From Flavobacterium sp. ALJ2 (GTDB lineage Bacteria; Bacteroidota; Bacteroidia; Flavobacteriales; Flavobacteriaceae): a stretch of DNA of 64,000 bases. The notes under the pieces are model-generated. The model worked only from the letters and a program-made list of their open reading frames with translations. It ran no database searches and was not told the DNA's origin. Made by a program: the position numbers and the translations under genes. Location: positions 45,061 through 109,060 of the forward strand of contig NZ_JADNRC010000015.1 in the NCBI RefSeq assembly GCF_015594725.1. The letters run 5' to 3'. Each line of letters starts with the position of its first letter. Position 1 is the first letter of the stretch. Shown one piece after another: positions 26,036 through 35,657 of this stretch.

Positions 26036-26755
26036 ATGAATTTTAAAAATGATATGGAAAAAAATAAAAACAGAAGCAATCTGCGATATTGCTCGATTTT
26101 ATATGTTCTAATATTAATGGGATGTTCTTCTAAACAAACAGATTTAAAAACAGATAAGATGAAAGATAAAACACTTATGGAAGCGGTTGAAGCGGGAGAT
26201 ATTGATAATGTAATTGCACTTTTAAAAGAAAAACCTTCTTTAGAAACAAAAAATATTGATGGAGAAACTCCTTTAATGAGGGCTGTTTATAATCAGGATA
26301 ATGTAATAGCAACAGTATTAATTAATGCGGGTGCCAATGTAAATGCGCAAGATAAAATGCTCAATAGTCCATTTTTATATGCTGGAGCAGAAGGGAATCT
26401 TGAGATCGTAAAATTGGCTTTAAATCATGGAGCAAATTTTGGCGTATATAATCGTTATGGAGGTTCGGCACTTATTCCAGCTGCTGAAAAAGGACATCTG
26501 GATGTGGTAAAATTGTTAGTTAACACACCTAATTACCCTAAAGATCATATTAATAATTTGGGATGGACTGCATTATTAGAAGCAGTCATACTTAGTGATG
26601 GAGGTAAAGTGCATGTAAATATTGTAAAAGCATTAATTGCAGGCGGCTGTAATGTAAATATTGCAGATAAAAACGGTATAACATCATTAGCGCATGCTAA
26701 AAAAAGTGGGTACACAGAAATGATAAAAGTATTAGAAGAAGCTAAAGGAAAATAA
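26036..26755 (+). CDS. Ankyrin-repeat lipoprotein
   Basis: A 239-residue protein with a lipoprotein signal (SILYVLILMGCSS, cysteine about 30) followed by ankyrin repeats, recognisable by DGETPLMRAVYNQ, NAGANVNAQD, GNLEIVKLALNHGAN, KGHLDVVKLLV and AGGCNVNIADKNGI. An alternative ATG at 26054 would give a shorter n-region. Ankyrin repeats mediate protein contacts, so it may hold a partner in the periplasm. It is 10 bases before the amidohydrolase gene and evidently co-transcribed with it; the pairing suggests the two proteins work together. Confidence 0.85.
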   Translation: MNFKNDMEKNKNRSNLRYCSILYVLILMGCSSKQTDLKTDKMKDKTLMEAVEAGDIDNVIALLKEKPSLETKNIDGETPLMRAVYNQDNVIATVLINAGANVNAQDKMLNSPFLYAGAEGNLEIVKLALNHGANFGVYNRYGGSALIPAAEKGHLDVVKLLVNTPNYPKDHINNLGWTALLEAVILSDGGKVHVNIVKALIAGGCNVNIADKNGITSLAHAKKSGYTEMIKVLEEAKGK

Positions 26756-26765
26756 AATATAACGT

Positions 26766-28124
26766 ATGGAAGAAAATACAATAAGCCGAAAAAAATTTTT
26801 AGGATTGGGAGCAGCAGCTACAGGTGCCGCATTGTTTTCGGGAATAGGCGTTACAGCAATGACACAAGAACAGGCAGAGGATGGGAAGAAGTCAGCTTTA
26901 AAAGAATATATTTTAAGTAATGTAAGATTAGAAGAAGGTTTTGAATACAATGAAAAAAATGAAGTTGTTGCGACAAAAACAGCTTTATATAATTTGCATA
27001 TTGCAGATGGTAAAATAAAAAGTATTACTAAAAATAAACCAGTAACAAAATTAAAAACGGTTGATGGCAAAGGATTTTTAATGCTTCCAGGATTACGAGA
27101 TATGCATATTCATATTGATAAAACGTATTATGGAGGGAACTGGAATGCTGCGCCTAGAAAAGGATATACAGTAAAAGATATGATAACGCTGGAGCAAAAA
27201 ATTATACCGCAATTGCTCACGGATTCTCAGTATAAAGCAGAAGAAGCGATTAAACTTATGCAAAGCCAGGGAAGCTATTTTTCCCGTTGTCAATGTAATA
27301 TTGATCCAGTTAGCGGATTAAAAAGCTTAGAACATTTACTTGCGGCTTTAGATAAAAATAAAGATAGTTTTGGGTGGGAAATTGTAGCTTTTCCACAACA
27401 TGGAATTTTATATTCACAATCGGAATCGTTACTACGAGAAGCTGCAGCAATGGGAATAGATTTCATCGGAGGATTAGATCCAACAAATGTAGATGGAAAT
27501 ATGGAAAAATCGTTGGATACAATGGTTCAAATTGCAATTGATACTAATAAAGGAATTGATATTCATTTGCATGAAGGACTTCCATCGGGTAAAGCCGCGA
27601 TAGAACATATTATCAAAAGAACTGAAGAAAATAAGCAACTGCAAGGAAAAACATATATAAGTCATGGTTTTGCTTTGGCAAAAATGGAGCCTAAAGATTT
27701 AGAAAAAGTTGCAGAACAAATGGGAGTACTTGGTATAGGAGTCGTTTCGACAATTCCTATTGGTAAAACGATAATGCCGATTCCAACTTTAAAAAAATAT
27801 GGTGTGAAATTAATGACAGGTACAGATAGTATCGTAGATCATTGGATGCCTTTTGGGACTTGTGATATGCTTGAAAAGGCAAAATTATGTGCACAACTTT
27901 ATGGTTGGACAGATGAGTATAGTTTAAGCCGTGCCTTGCATATTGCTACAACAAACGAGGTATTGCCACTTAACGATGCAGGAAACAGGGTATGGCCAGC
28001 AATAGGAAATGACGCTAATTTTATTTTGGTAAAAGCAAGTTGTTCAGCCGAAGCTGTAGCTCGTTTGCCGAAAAGAGAAGGTGTATTCTTTAATGGGAAA
28101 ATGATAGCTGGGGAGATGGTTTAG
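26766..28124 (+). CDS. Amidohydrolase (cytosine-deaminase-like), exported
   Basis: A 452-residue TIM-barrel amidohydrolase. The N terminus SRKKFLGLGAAATGAALFSG looks like a Tat-type signal with RK instead of RR. Metal and active-site motifs follow in order: MHIHID (HxH), IHLHEG, SHGFAL and the TGTDSIVD aspartate. The order is that of cytosine deaminase/TRZ-ATZ relatives. It would hydrolyse a C-N bond in a small molecule, possibly a pyrimidine or triazine-like compound, in the periplasm. It follows the ankyrin lipoprotein by 10 bases and ends before a strong terminator. Confidence 0.85.
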   Translation: MEENTISRKKFLGLGAAATGAALFSGIGVTAMTQEQAEDGKKSALKEYILSNVRLEEGFEYNEKNEVVATKTALYNLHIADGKIKSITKNKPVTKLKTVDGKGFLMLPGLRDMHIHIDKTYYGGNWNAAPRKGYTVKDMITLEQKIIPQLLTDSQYKAEEAIKLMQSQGSYFSRCQCNIDPVSGLKSLEHLLAALDKNKDSFGWEIVAFPQHGILYSQSESLLREAAAMGIDFIGGLDPTNVDGNMEKSLDTMVQIAIDTNKGIDIHLHEGLPSGKAAIEHIIKRTEENKQLQGKTYISHGFALAKMEPKDLEKVAEQMGVLGIGVVSTIPIGKTIMPIPTLKKYGVKLMTGTDSIVDHWMPFGTCDMLEKAKLCAQLYGWTDEYSLSRALHIATTNEVLPLNDAGNRVWPAIGNDANFILVKASCSAEAVARLPKREGVFFNGKMIAGEMV

Positions 28125-28201
28125 AAAGGTTCAAAGGTTGTGAGATGCGAAGTTTATTATCAGAGGCAATTTTCAGTGGATTGTGTAGAAAGAAAAAAAG
28201 T

Positions 28202-28244
28202 AAAAGGCAGATGAGATATTAATACAATATCTTATCTGCCTTTT
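28202..28244. terminator. Bidirectional terminator (19-bp stem)
   Basis: AAAAGGCAGATGAGATATT pairs with AATATCTTATCTGCCTTTT over 19 bases with one G-T wobble and a 5-base loop. It serves the convergent amidohydrolase and metQ genes. Confidence 0.85.
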
Positions 28245-28285
28245 ACTGTAGTTGCAACTGCCAACTGAATATTGGTACTAAAAGA

Positions 28286-29104
28286 TTACCAGCCCTTAAC
28301 AGCGCCTCCTTTAAATTCTTTTTCAGCGACTTTTGCTACTTCTTCAGATTGGAATGCTTTAAGAAAGTTTTTAACCTTTTCTTCGTTTTTATTATCTTCT
28401 CTAGAAACAATTAAGTTTACATATGGAGAATCTTTATCTTCTACAAACAAGGCGTCTCTAGACGGTACAAGACCAGCTTGAGAGGAGAAAGTATTGTTGA
28501 TAATTGCAATAGTTACATTAGCATCGTCAAGCGCTCTTGCTATTTGTGGCGCTTCTAATTCCATTATTTTTAGGTTCTTAGGGTTTTCGGCAATATCAGT
28601 TACTTTTGGCAAAAGCCCAACGCCATCTTTAAGTTTTATAAGACCGTTTTTTTGCAATAATAGTAACGAACGGCCACCATTTGTAGGATCATTAGGAATA
28701 ATAATTGTGCTTTCTGGCTGTAATTCGGCAAGTGTTTTTATTTTTTTAGAATATCCAGCGATAGGATAAACAAAGGTTTTCCCGATGATAGCAAGTTTAT
28801 ACCCTCTTTGTTTAGATTGTTCATCAAGATAAGGTTTGTGCTGAAATGCGTTTACATCAATATCACCTTGGTTTAATGCTTCGTTAGGAACTACATAATC
28901 GTTAAATGTAATTAGCTCTACATCCAGTCCGTATTTTTCTTTTGCAACTTTTTGGGCTGCTTGAGCAACTGCAAATTCTGGTCCTGCAGCAACTCCAACA
29001 ATGATATGATTAGGGTCGTTTTTTTTCTCTTTCCCACAGTTTGCAAATACTAATGTAAGTAGTGCTATTCCGGCTAGTATTGAAAATTTATTTCTTGTAT
29101 TCAT
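28286..29104 (-). CDS. metQ: Methionine ABC transporter substrate-binding lipoprotein MetQ
   Basis: A 272-residue NlpA-family protein with a lipoprotein signal (LLTLVFANC, C23). The segment DVNAFQHKPYLDEQSKQRG is a family hallmark, as are SIIIPNDPTNGGRSLLLLQK and IINNTFSSQAGLVPSRDALF. It binds methionine (possibly D-methionine) at the membrane and hands it to MetI/MetN. It is third in the metN-metI-metQ operon, with a 28-base gap after metI. Confidence 0.93.
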   Translation of the reverse strand: MNTRNKFSILAGIALLTLVFANCGKEKKNDPNHIIVGVAAGPEFAVAQAAQKVAKEKYGLDVELITFNDYVVPNEALNQGDIDVNAFQHKPYLDEQSKQRGYKLAIIGKTFVYPIAGYSKKIKTLAELQPESTIIIPNDPTNGGRSLLLLQKNGLIKLKDGVGLLPKVTDIAENPKNLKIMELEAPQIARALDDANVTIAIINNTFSSQAGLVPSRDALFVEDKDSPYVNLIVSREDNKNEEKVKNFLKAFQSEEVAKVAEKEFKGGAVKGW

Positions 29105-29132
29105 GTTCTTATTTTAATATTAAAATTATTTT

Positions 29133-29786
29133 TTATCTGTGATCAAAACGTTTTGAAAGTGCATCTCCCGCAAATTGTATAATAAATACAAGAGCAACAA
29201 GAAGAATCAATACCGCATTCATGATGGTAGCATCATAACCAATATACCCATATTGATACCCAATTTGTCCTAAACCACCAGCGCCTACAGCACCACCCAT
29301 TGCAGAATAACCTACAAGTGTAATTAAGGTAATTGAAGCAGCATTGATAATCGACGGAAGTGCCTCTGGTAACAATACTTTATATACAATCTGAAAAGGA
29401 GTTGCTCCTAATGCTCTTGCAGCTTCTATTAATCCTGAAGGCAATCCTAAAAGACTGTTTTCGACCAATCTTGCGATAAATGGTGCAGCTCCAATGCTAA
29501 GTGGTACTAATGCAGCACTCACTCCAATAGAAGTTCCTACTAATGCTCTGGTAAAAGGAATCATCCAAACAATTAAAATGATGAAAGGAATAGATCTGAA
29601 TATGTTAACTATAACCGACAAAATTCGGTTAAATAAAACATGTTCCATAATTTGTCCCTTGCGGGTTAGGAATAGAAATATCCCTGCTGGAAGCCCCAAG
29701 ATAAAACCAAAGAAACCAGAAAGTAAGGTCATTGTAATGGTTTCTAATGTACCTTTTAATAATAATATTATAATAGATTCAGACAT
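29133..29786 (-). CDS. metI: Methionine ABC transporter permease MetI
   Basis: A 217-residue permease with five or six hydrophobic segments and the BPD_transp_1 EAA loop ([25 protein letters not shown]). That loop contacts the ATPase MetN. Its start overlaps the metN stop by 8 bases, indicating translational coupling. Confidence 0.93.
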   Translation of the reverse strand: MSESIIILLLKGTLETITMTLLSGFFGFILGLPAGIFLFLTRKGQIMEHVLFNRILSVIVNIFRSIPFIILIVWMIPFTRALVGTSIGVSAALVPLSIGAAPFIARLVENSLLGLPSGLIEAARALGATPFQIVYKVLLPEALPSIINAASITLITLVGYSAMGGAVGAGGLGQIGYQYGYIGYDATIMNAVLILLVALVFIIQFAGDALSKRFDHR

Positions 29787-30810
29787 AGCCTAATATTTCA
29801 GTTTTTATGTGTTTTTCTTTAAAAAAATTAATTGCTTGATCTTGCTCACTTTCGTCACCAGAAAGTTCTACAATAAGAATTCCAAAATTTACGTCACCAG
29901 CAAATGCAGTTTGTGCGGTTATAATATTGGCATTAATATTAAATTTGCGTGCTGCTTGGGTGAGTATAGGCTCGTTTACCGACTTACCATTTAACTCTAA
30001 TCGCAATAAAGGATTTAGTCCTTTTTTATAAGCTACAGAAAGGCGTTCTTGATATATTTCAGGAATTTCAATATGTAACGAAGAAGCAATAAATTCACTT
30101 GTTAAAGGATGCTTTGGATTGGCAAAAATTTCACCAATAGTTCCTTGCTCGATTAATTCACCATTACTAATCACAGCAACTTCATCACAAATGGCTTTTA
30201 CAACTTCCATTTGATGAGTAATAAGTAAGATGGTAATATTTAATCGTTTGTTTATGTCTTTTAGTAAATCCAAAATAGATCTTGTGGTTCCTGGGTCCAA
30301 AGCACTTGTCGCTTCATCACACAGTAATACTTTAGGATTATTAGCCAAAGTTCTTGCAATAGCCACACGTTGTTTTTGTCCTCCAGAAAGACTAGCAGGA
30401 TAATCATTTATTTTTTCTTCAAGACCTACAAGCTCTAGTAATTCTTTTACTCGGGTCTTAATTTCGTCTTTAGAAACTCCCGCTAGCTCCAACGGAAAAG
30501 CTACATTACCAAAAACAGTTCTAGATGAAAGTAGATTAAAATGCTGAAAAATCATTCCGATTTGTCTTCTTTCCTGTGCTAGTTCAGCATTCGATAGTTG
30601 TAATAATGATTTCCCATCAATGATTACATCCCCCGAAGTAGGTTTCTCTAATAAATTAATGCAACGTATAAGGGTGCTTTTTCCTGCTCCCGAAGTACCA
30701 ATTACACCAAAAATTTTCCCTTGCGGTACATGAAGAGAGACATTCTTAAGGGCTGTAATTTCCCTTCCAGTCTTGTAAAACTTCTTGGTTATATTTTTTA
30801 ATTCTATCAT
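29779..30810 (-). CDS. metN: Methionine ABC transporter ATP-binding protein MetN
   Basis: A 343-residue ABC ATPase with Walker [10 protein letters not shown] (38-46), the signature [11 protein letters not shown], Walker [14 protein letters not shown] and the H-loop histidine. The C-terminal 90 residues form a NIL-type regulatory domain, the site of feedback inhibition by methionine in E. coli MetN. It is the first gene of the operon. A TACATTTG -7 box lies about 105 bases upstream, and no SAM riboswitch was recognised in that leader. Confidence 0.94.
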   Translation of the reverse strand: MIELKNITKKFYKTGREITALKNVSLHVPQGKIFGVIGTSGAGKSTLIRCINLLEKPTSGDVIIDGKSLLQLSNAELAQERRQIGMIFQHFNLLSSRTVFGNVAFPLELAGVSKDEIKTRVKELLELVGLEEKINDYPASLSGGQKQRVAIARTLANNPKVLLCDEATSALDPGTTRSILDLLKDINKRLNITILLITHQMEVVKAICDEVAVISNGELIEQGTIGEIFANPKHPLTSEFIASSLHIEIPEIYQERLSVAYKKGLNPLLRLELNGKSVNEPILTQAARKFNINANIITAQTAFAGDVNFGILIVELSGDESEQDQAINFFKEKHIKTEILGYV

Positions 30811-31193
30811 ATCTAACTATTTGTATGCATTAATAAAATAAAGGAAGTGTCAAACTCTTATAGAATTAAAGGAAATTTAATATGCCTTTTTATTTATATC
30901 CTCTAAATTATGGTGCAAATGTAACTCAGATTTTGGTTATATTAAAATCTATAGGTTAAGTAGAATACCAATAAAATGTTAATTTTTGAAGCGAATTTTA
31001 CTTGATGTGCTGATTTACAGTGTGCAGTTTTTTTACTCCAGAGATTAAATTAATATTATAAATAAAGTTAAACTTGTTAAAATAATGTATGTGCTTTTAT
31101 TTTTTTTTTGTTAGAATTATCTAATAAATGCTTAAATTTAAATCAATTTTAATTGACTTGGTATAAATAAGCCTCATAATCACTATTTATAAT
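30811..31193. other. metN / histidine kinase divergent intergenic region
   Basis: 383 bases without a supported gene. It contains the TACATTTG -7 box of metN at 30916-30923 (minus strand). The side toward the kinase holds an AT-rich TATAAATAAG segment ahead of the ATG at 31194 but no full TAnnTTTG match. No riboswitch fold was recognised. Confidence 0.4.
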
Positions 31194-32609
31194 ATGCCTA
31201 AAACCAAAATTATAGAAAACCTTAAGCTCCCAAATGTTTACATTCTTTTACTAATAGTATTTTTATCTTGTGCATTTTTAATTTTTATTAATTTTTATAC
31301 AATTAAGATTTTATCTGTAAATAGAGCGTATGTTAATGGAGAGTCACACTATTCAAAAGGACAGAAAGATGCAGTAAGACACCTTATAACATATTTGTAT
31401 ACAGAAGATGAAGAGCAGTGGAAATTATATCAGGAAGAATTAAAAGTACCTCAAGGTGATTGGATTGCCAGAATAGTACTCTTAAATAATGGAGATGTTA
31501 ATACTGTTAAAAATGGATTAAGAGATGGTCGCAATCATGAAAAGGATTTAGACGATATGATTTGGCTGTTTAGAAACTTTAAATCCGTTTCTTTTTTAGC
31601 AAAAGCCATTAATGAGTGGGAACAGGCAGATAACTTAGTTAATGAATTAGCTGAGGTTGGGAAAACAATTGATAAAAAAATAAAAACGTCTAGTTTAAGT
31701 GAAGCAGATCAAAAAAACTTTCTTAATTTAATTAGTGTAATAAGTGATAAGTTAACAATAAATGAGCGTGAATTTTCGGATATATTAGGAGAAGGAACAC
31801 GTGTAATTAAAGATCAACTGATCTTTACTAACATTGTTTTTATTTTAATAATTGTTAGTAGTGTTTGTATCTATTATTCAATAATGGTTAAAAATATTAT
31901 AATATCGAAAAAGGAAGTTGAAACGAATAATGAAAATTTAATTCTTGCTAATAAAGAACTGGATAGATTTGTTTACAGCGCTTCACATGATTTAAGGTCT
32001 CCAATAACTTCCCTCAAAGGGTTGATAGAGATTACTCAAATGGAGGATGACTTAGGTCAAATAAGAGAATACCTAAATTTGATGAAATTAAGCTTAATTA
32101 AGCAAGATCAATTTATAAGTGATATTATTGATTACTCTAAAAACAAAAGAAAAGGAGTTGTTTTAGAATATATTAGTTTAATAAGTTTGTTTGAAGGAGC
32201 GATAATACAGCATACACACATAAAGAATTCAGATCGTATTATAGTAGATATTGAAATTTTAGTAGACGTAATTAAAAGTGATAGTCTTAGATTAAAAATT
32301 ATCATACACAATTTACTCTCTAATGCTATTAAATATGCAGATGAAAGTAAGCAAGAAATGCGTATTTTAATTAAGACTTATAGTGAAGGTGATTTTTATA
32401 AAATAGAAGTAATTGATAATGGAATTGGAATTAAACCAGAATTTAAAGAACATATATTCGAAATGTTCTATGTTATTGATAGTAATAAAGGTTCGGGATT
32501 AGGTTTGTATATACTGAAAGAAGCTGTAAAAAGTCTTAATGGTAGTATTGAGATAGAATCTGAATTTGCTGTTGGAAGTAAGTTTGTAGTAACAATACCT
32601 AGATTATAG
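31194..32609 (+). CDS. Membrane sensor histidine kinase
   Basis: A 471-residue kinase. Transmembrane segments at about 15-40 and 205-230 enclose a helical extracytoplasmic sensor of about 165 residues with no recognised domain. The cytoplasmic part has the H box SASHDLRSPI (histidine near 265), an N box (NLLSNAIKYA), and the ATP-lid motifs DNGIGI and GSGLGLYI. It is followed after 63 bases by a stand-alone receiver gene, its likely partner. The ligand is unknown. Confidence 0.9.
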   Translation: MPKTKIIENLKLPNVYILLLIVFLSCAFLIFINFYTIKILSVNRAYVNGESHYSKGQKDAVRHLITYLYTEDEEQWKLYQEELKVPQGDWIARIVLLNNGDVNTVKNGLRDGRNHEKDLDDMIWLFRNFKSVSFLAKAINEWEQADNLVNELAEVGKTIDKKIKTSSLSEADQKNFLNLISVISDKLTINEREFSDILGEGTRVIKDQLIFTNIVFILIIVSSVCIYYSIMVKNIIISKKEVETNNENLILANKELDRFVYSASHDLRSPITSLKGLIEITQMEDDLGQIREYLNLMKLSLIKQDQFISDIIDYSKNKRKGVVLEYISLISLFEGAIIQHTHIKNSDRIIVDIEILVDVIKSDSLRLKIIIHNLLSNAIKYADESKQEMRILIKTYSEGDFYKIEVIDNGIGIKPEFKEHIFEMFYVIDSNKGSGLGLYILKEAVKSLNGSIEIESEFAVGSKFVVTIPRL

Positions 32610-32672
32610 TATATAATTTAAGAAATAAAAATAAAATGTTAATACCATATTCCCCAAAATAGTATCAACACC

Positions 32673-33086
32673 ATGGAATCTAAATATGTTTTTTTGCTGA
32701 TAGAAGATAGCGATATCGATAAGCTAGTTATAAAACAACTGCTTAAAAAGGTACTTGATGTAACTCATGTAAATGCTGTTAATAATGGTAAAGAGGGAAT
32801 AGAATGGATTGTAGATAATCGTAAAAATTTTTCTCAATCTCTAGTTATTCTTCTTGATATTCAAATGCCAATAATGACTGGTTTTGAATTTCTTATTGAG
32901 TATGATAAGCTTTCAGAAGATTTAAGGCATGAAACTCAAATATTTGTTCTTTCGTCTTCATTAGTAAGAGAAGAAATAAAACGAATTAAAAGTAATCGAT
33001 ATGTTACCGATTTTTTGAGTAAACCCATCGCTATTAAAGAGTTTGGAGATATATTATATCCAACTTTAAAGAGAAAAATGGTGTAG
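32673..33086 (+). CDS. Single-domain response regulator (receiver only)
   Basis: A 137-residue CheY-like receiver with acidic pair ED (LLIEDSD), phosphoacceptor D62 in LLDIQMPIMTG, and the conserved SS switch and K (LSKPI). No DNA-binding domain is present, so the output is protein-protein contact or phosphorelay. It follows the kinase by 63 bases. It resembles the RcpA/Rcp1-type stand-alone receivers commonly found with Bacteroidota kinases. Confidence 0.9.
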   Translation: MESKYVFLLIEDSDIDKLVIKQLLKKVLDVTHVNAVNNGKEGIEWIVDNRKNFSQSLVILLDIQMPIMTGFEFLIEYDKLSEDLRHETQIFVLSSSLVREEIKRIKSNRYVTDFLSKPIAIKEFGDILYPTLKRKMV

Positions 33087-33121
33087 GATAAATGGAATTT
33101 AGGTGATTATATTTTTAAAAA

Positions 33122-33883
33122 TCAACTATTTTTTAGCGCTTTGATTTCGTTTTTTAATTCTAAAAACATAGTTTTAACATCGTCTATTTCTGAAGTTTTT
33201 TGTTCTTTATCATTTCGACCAATGTTACATACATATTCCCAAATTTCTAAAATATTTGAAGCTTTTACTAAATATGGTGGGTAAAAAGTATTATCAGAAT
33301 GTGCCATTAAATCATTCTTTCCATTTTTGTTAAGACGTTTGTAAACTATACCATCAGTTTTTGTAATAAGAATATAAGTTCTGCCATCAAGGACCTCGCC
33401 TAAATTCTCTATATAGCGACCAACTATAAAAGACCCACTTTCATGCGGAGGCATAGAATCTCCTTCAACCGGAAAAGCCCTGTGTTTTCCGTGGCCTAAG
33501 AACGGAAGTGAGATATGCTGTAAGTTTTCGATAAACTCAGGATCAGCGTAACCAGTAAGGTATCCTGCTTTTGCTTTATGCGGAATGATTTCGATTAAAT
33601 TATCACCATTTTTATCAACTGTAATTGGTAATAATATTCGGTTATCTCCTAATTTTAGTAATTCGCCCATAGGAATTTTTTTCATTTCTACCGAAAGCAA
33701 AATATCAATACTAATGTGAAAAAAGCGAGATATAGCTACTAATATTTCCGGTGGAGGCGAATTTTTTCCATCTTCATATTTGGCATAACGATCACGAGAG
33801 ATGTGTAAACCTTCGGCTACTTCACGTTGTGAAATTTCCTTTCGGGCTCTAAGGTGCTTAATATTTTCAGAAAATAACGACAT
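33122..33883 (-). CDS. XRE-family repressor with S24 (LexA-like) peptidase domain
   Basis: A 253-residue protein. The N-terminal HTH_3 domain has ISQREVAEGLHISRDRYAKYE as its helix-turn-helix region. The C-terminal domain has the S24 serine in VEGDS143MPPHESG and the lysine in VYK182RL that form the LexA/UmuD-type catalytic dyad. A possible Ala-Gly cleavage site lies at A106-G107 (AKAGY). It could therefore be a self-cleaving repressor. It is divergent from an alkB gene. A short coiled-coil-like tail (LELKNEIKALKN) follows the peptidase domain. Confidence 0.88.
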   Translation of the reverse strand: MSLFSENIKHLRARKEISQREVAEGLHISRDRYAKYEDGKNSPPPEILVAISRFFHISIDILLSVEMKKIPMGELLKLGDNRILLPITVDKNGDNLIEIIPHKAKAGYLTGYADPEFIENLQHISLPFLGHGKHRAFPVEGDSMPPHESGSFIVGRYIENLGEVLDGRTYILITKTDGIVYKRLNKNGKNDLMAHSDNTFYPPYLVKASNILEIWEYVCNIGRNDKEQKTSEIDDVKTMFLELKNEIKALKNS

Positions 33884-33900
33884 ATGTTAATGGGATAATT

Positions 33901-33946
33901 TATCACAGTAAAGATACGTGATTTGTGATGATATATACTAATTTTG
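33901..33946. promoter_or_regulatory. Putative operator between the S24 repressor and alkB
   Basis: TATCACA (33901-33907) and TGTGAT (33924-33929) are inverted around a 16-base spacer that itself contains CGTGA. The TAATTTTG -7 box of alkB at 33939-33946 (+) lies just downstream. A TATCTTTA box (7 of 8, minus strand, 33909-33916) for the repressor gene lies inside the repeat. The layout fits one operator repressing both promoters. Binding is inferred. Confidence 0.5.
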
Positions 33947-34000
33947 TTTTAAATAAAAGCAGATACTAGTTATTAGTTGATTTCACTTAATTCAATAAGC

Positions 34001-34627
34001 ATGTTACTTTTTAAGGATACCGAAATTTTTACAAGTGGCAATAGAGGAAGAAAGGTTTTTGATCTGCCTGACACCGAATTGATATTGCACGATTCTCTTT
34101 TTACGAAGGAAGAATCAGATCATTATTATGACCTGCTGTTAAATAGAACAGCTTGGCGTGAATACGAAATGGAAATTTATGATAAATCACTTAAAGTACC
34201 TAGAATGATCTCTTGGTATGAAGACAAAAGTGATACTGGTGTTGCGCTTGATTGCCCAGATTGGACACCTGAATTATTGCAAATAAAAGATCGAGTAGAA
34301 GCAGAGACACAAGTAAAGTTCAATAGTGTTTTGCTTAATTTATATCGAAATGGAAAAGACGGAGTGAGTTGGCACAGTGATCGTGAGCAAGATTTAGGAA
34401 AAGATGCTATTATTGCCTCAGTCAGTTTTGGTGAAACTCGAGTTTTCAAATTAAGACATAAATTTAAAAAAGAAATTCCACAATTAGAAATCCCGTTACA
34501 TCACGGGTCTTATTTATTAATGGGCGGAACAACACAAAGTTTTTGGCAACATCAGGTTCCTAAGACTACAAAGGATATCTTGCCAAGAATTAATCTCACT
34601 TTTAGGATTGTAGATAGGAAACTGTGA
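34001..34627 (+). CDS. alkB: AlkB-like alpha-ketoglutarate-dependent DNA/RNA repair dioxygenase
   Basis: A 208-residue protein of the AlkB fold. It has NLYRNGKDGVSWHSDRE with iron ligands H125 and D127, the distal histidine in FWQHQVPKT and the 2OG-binding RINLTFR segment. It would oxidatively remove alkyl lesions from nucleic acids. The ATG at 34001 is chosen; an in-frame TTG at 33977 gives eight extra residues without support. It is divergent from the S24-type repressor, so damage-dependent induction is plausible. Confidence 0.9.
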   Translation: MLLFKDTEIFTSGNRGRKVFDLPDTELILHDSLFTKEESDHYYDLLLNRTAWREYEMEIYDKSLKVPRMISWYEDKSDTGVALDCPDWTPELLQIKDRVEAETQVKFNSVLLNLYRNGKDGVSWHSDREQDLGKDAIIASVSFGETRVFKLRHKFKKEIPQLEIPLHHGSYLLMGGTTQSFWQHQVPKTTKDILPRINLTFRIVDRKL

Positions 34628-34745
34628 TTTTTTAATCATTCTAATCTGTGGCAGAAAAATTAACTGTAAAGTTTGCTAAGATATATATGAAGAGTACAAA
34701 GTTCTTTTCCTAAATATTGTCATTTCTGATAATATTGGAGTAGTA

Positions 34746-35657
34746 TTATGGTTGTTTTCTTAGCTCTGTTAGTTTCGAATCTTTGTTGCTTTGAACATCT
34801 AATAAAGCATTTGTTCTTCTAATAGATTCTTCATCTTTATAATCAAGCCAAGCCTGTCCTTTACGCTTTCGCATCCAATTATCATAATGACGAATAACTG
34901 CTACATTTGCCAATCCCTTAAGTAAGTTAGTTGGTCTTCCGGATAAAGAGCGTAGGCTTAACGAAAATCCTGGAGTGGTGTATTTCATATAGTGCCACCA
35001 ACCTTCGGGCATATAAAGCATTTCGCCGTGTTCTAAGTTAGTTATATATGGTTTTACTAATTTAAGAGCTGGAAATTTTTCATAATCTGGATTGTCAAAA
35101 TCTATATCTTCATTACAAATCCAAGAGTAGGGAAGGCGATACATGTATTTTGTTTCTTTAGGATCTACTAATACACACTGTTTTTTTCCTTGAAAATGGA
35201 TATGAAATATGTTAGGAAAATCAATATCATAATGCATAAATACTTTAGCATTTTGACCTCCAAAAAAGACCAATGGTAAACTTTTTATTAGCCGAAGTCC
35301 CAGTTTTGGCCATCGCATATCATCTTTCATTGACGGCACATCTTTCATTAAATTATATAAAAATATACGTAAGTTAGTAGGTCCTTTTACGAGTATATCG
35401 ACATATTCGGACATAGTCATTGTAAAATCTGGCTCATTGACTTTTTTGGTATGGTCCGTTTTGCGATTGTCATATAGAGGAACAGTTTTATCACCTGCGA
35501 CTTCTCTTAAAAAGTCAAAATTCCATTTTGTAAAAGCGGGCCAATCTTCTATCTGATTAGTTATAACAACAGGTTTTTGAGGTTTGTAATAATTTTCTAT
35601 GAATTCTTTTTTAGTAAGTTTTTCTACTCTTTCAATTTCTATATATTCAAATGCCAT
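34746..35657 (-). CDS. Cupin-8 (JmjC-like) domain protein
   Basis: A 303-residue soluble protein. The segment KPVVITNQIEDWPAFTKWNF is typical of the N terminus of cupin-8/JmjC-like oxygenases. The iron motif is H-x-D in MHYDID, with a distal histidine in PEGWWHYMKY. It is probably a 2-oxoglutarate/Fe(II) hydroxylase, of unknown substrate, acting in the cytosol. The ATG at 35657 (MAFEYIEIER) is chosen over an in-frame upstream start that adds ten unrelated residues. Confidence 0.85.
   Translation of the reverse strand: MAFEYIEIERVEKLTKKEFIENYYKPQKPVVITNQIEDWPAFTKWNFDFLREVAGDKTVPLYDNRKTDHTKKVNEPDFTMTMSEYVDILVKGPTNLRIFLYNLMKDVPSMKDDMRWPKLGLRLIKSLPLVFFGGQNAKVFMHYDIDFPNIFHIHFQGKKQCVLVDPKETKYMYRLPYSWICNEDIDFDNPDYEKFPALKLVKPYITNLEHGEMLYMPEGWWHYMKYTTPGFSLSLRSLSGRPTNLLKGLANVAVIRHYDNWMRKRKGQAWLDYKDEESIRRTNALLDVQSNKDSKLTELRKQP

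Noticed and set aside
28494..28769. 91-codon plus-strand frame opposite metQ
   Set aside because: Antisense to a clear metQ gene; composition reflects the complement of metQ codons.
30811..30930. SAM riboswitch in the metN leader
   Set aside because: The leader is about 100 bases and shows no SAM-I-like core; a promoter box near 30916 leaves little room for it.
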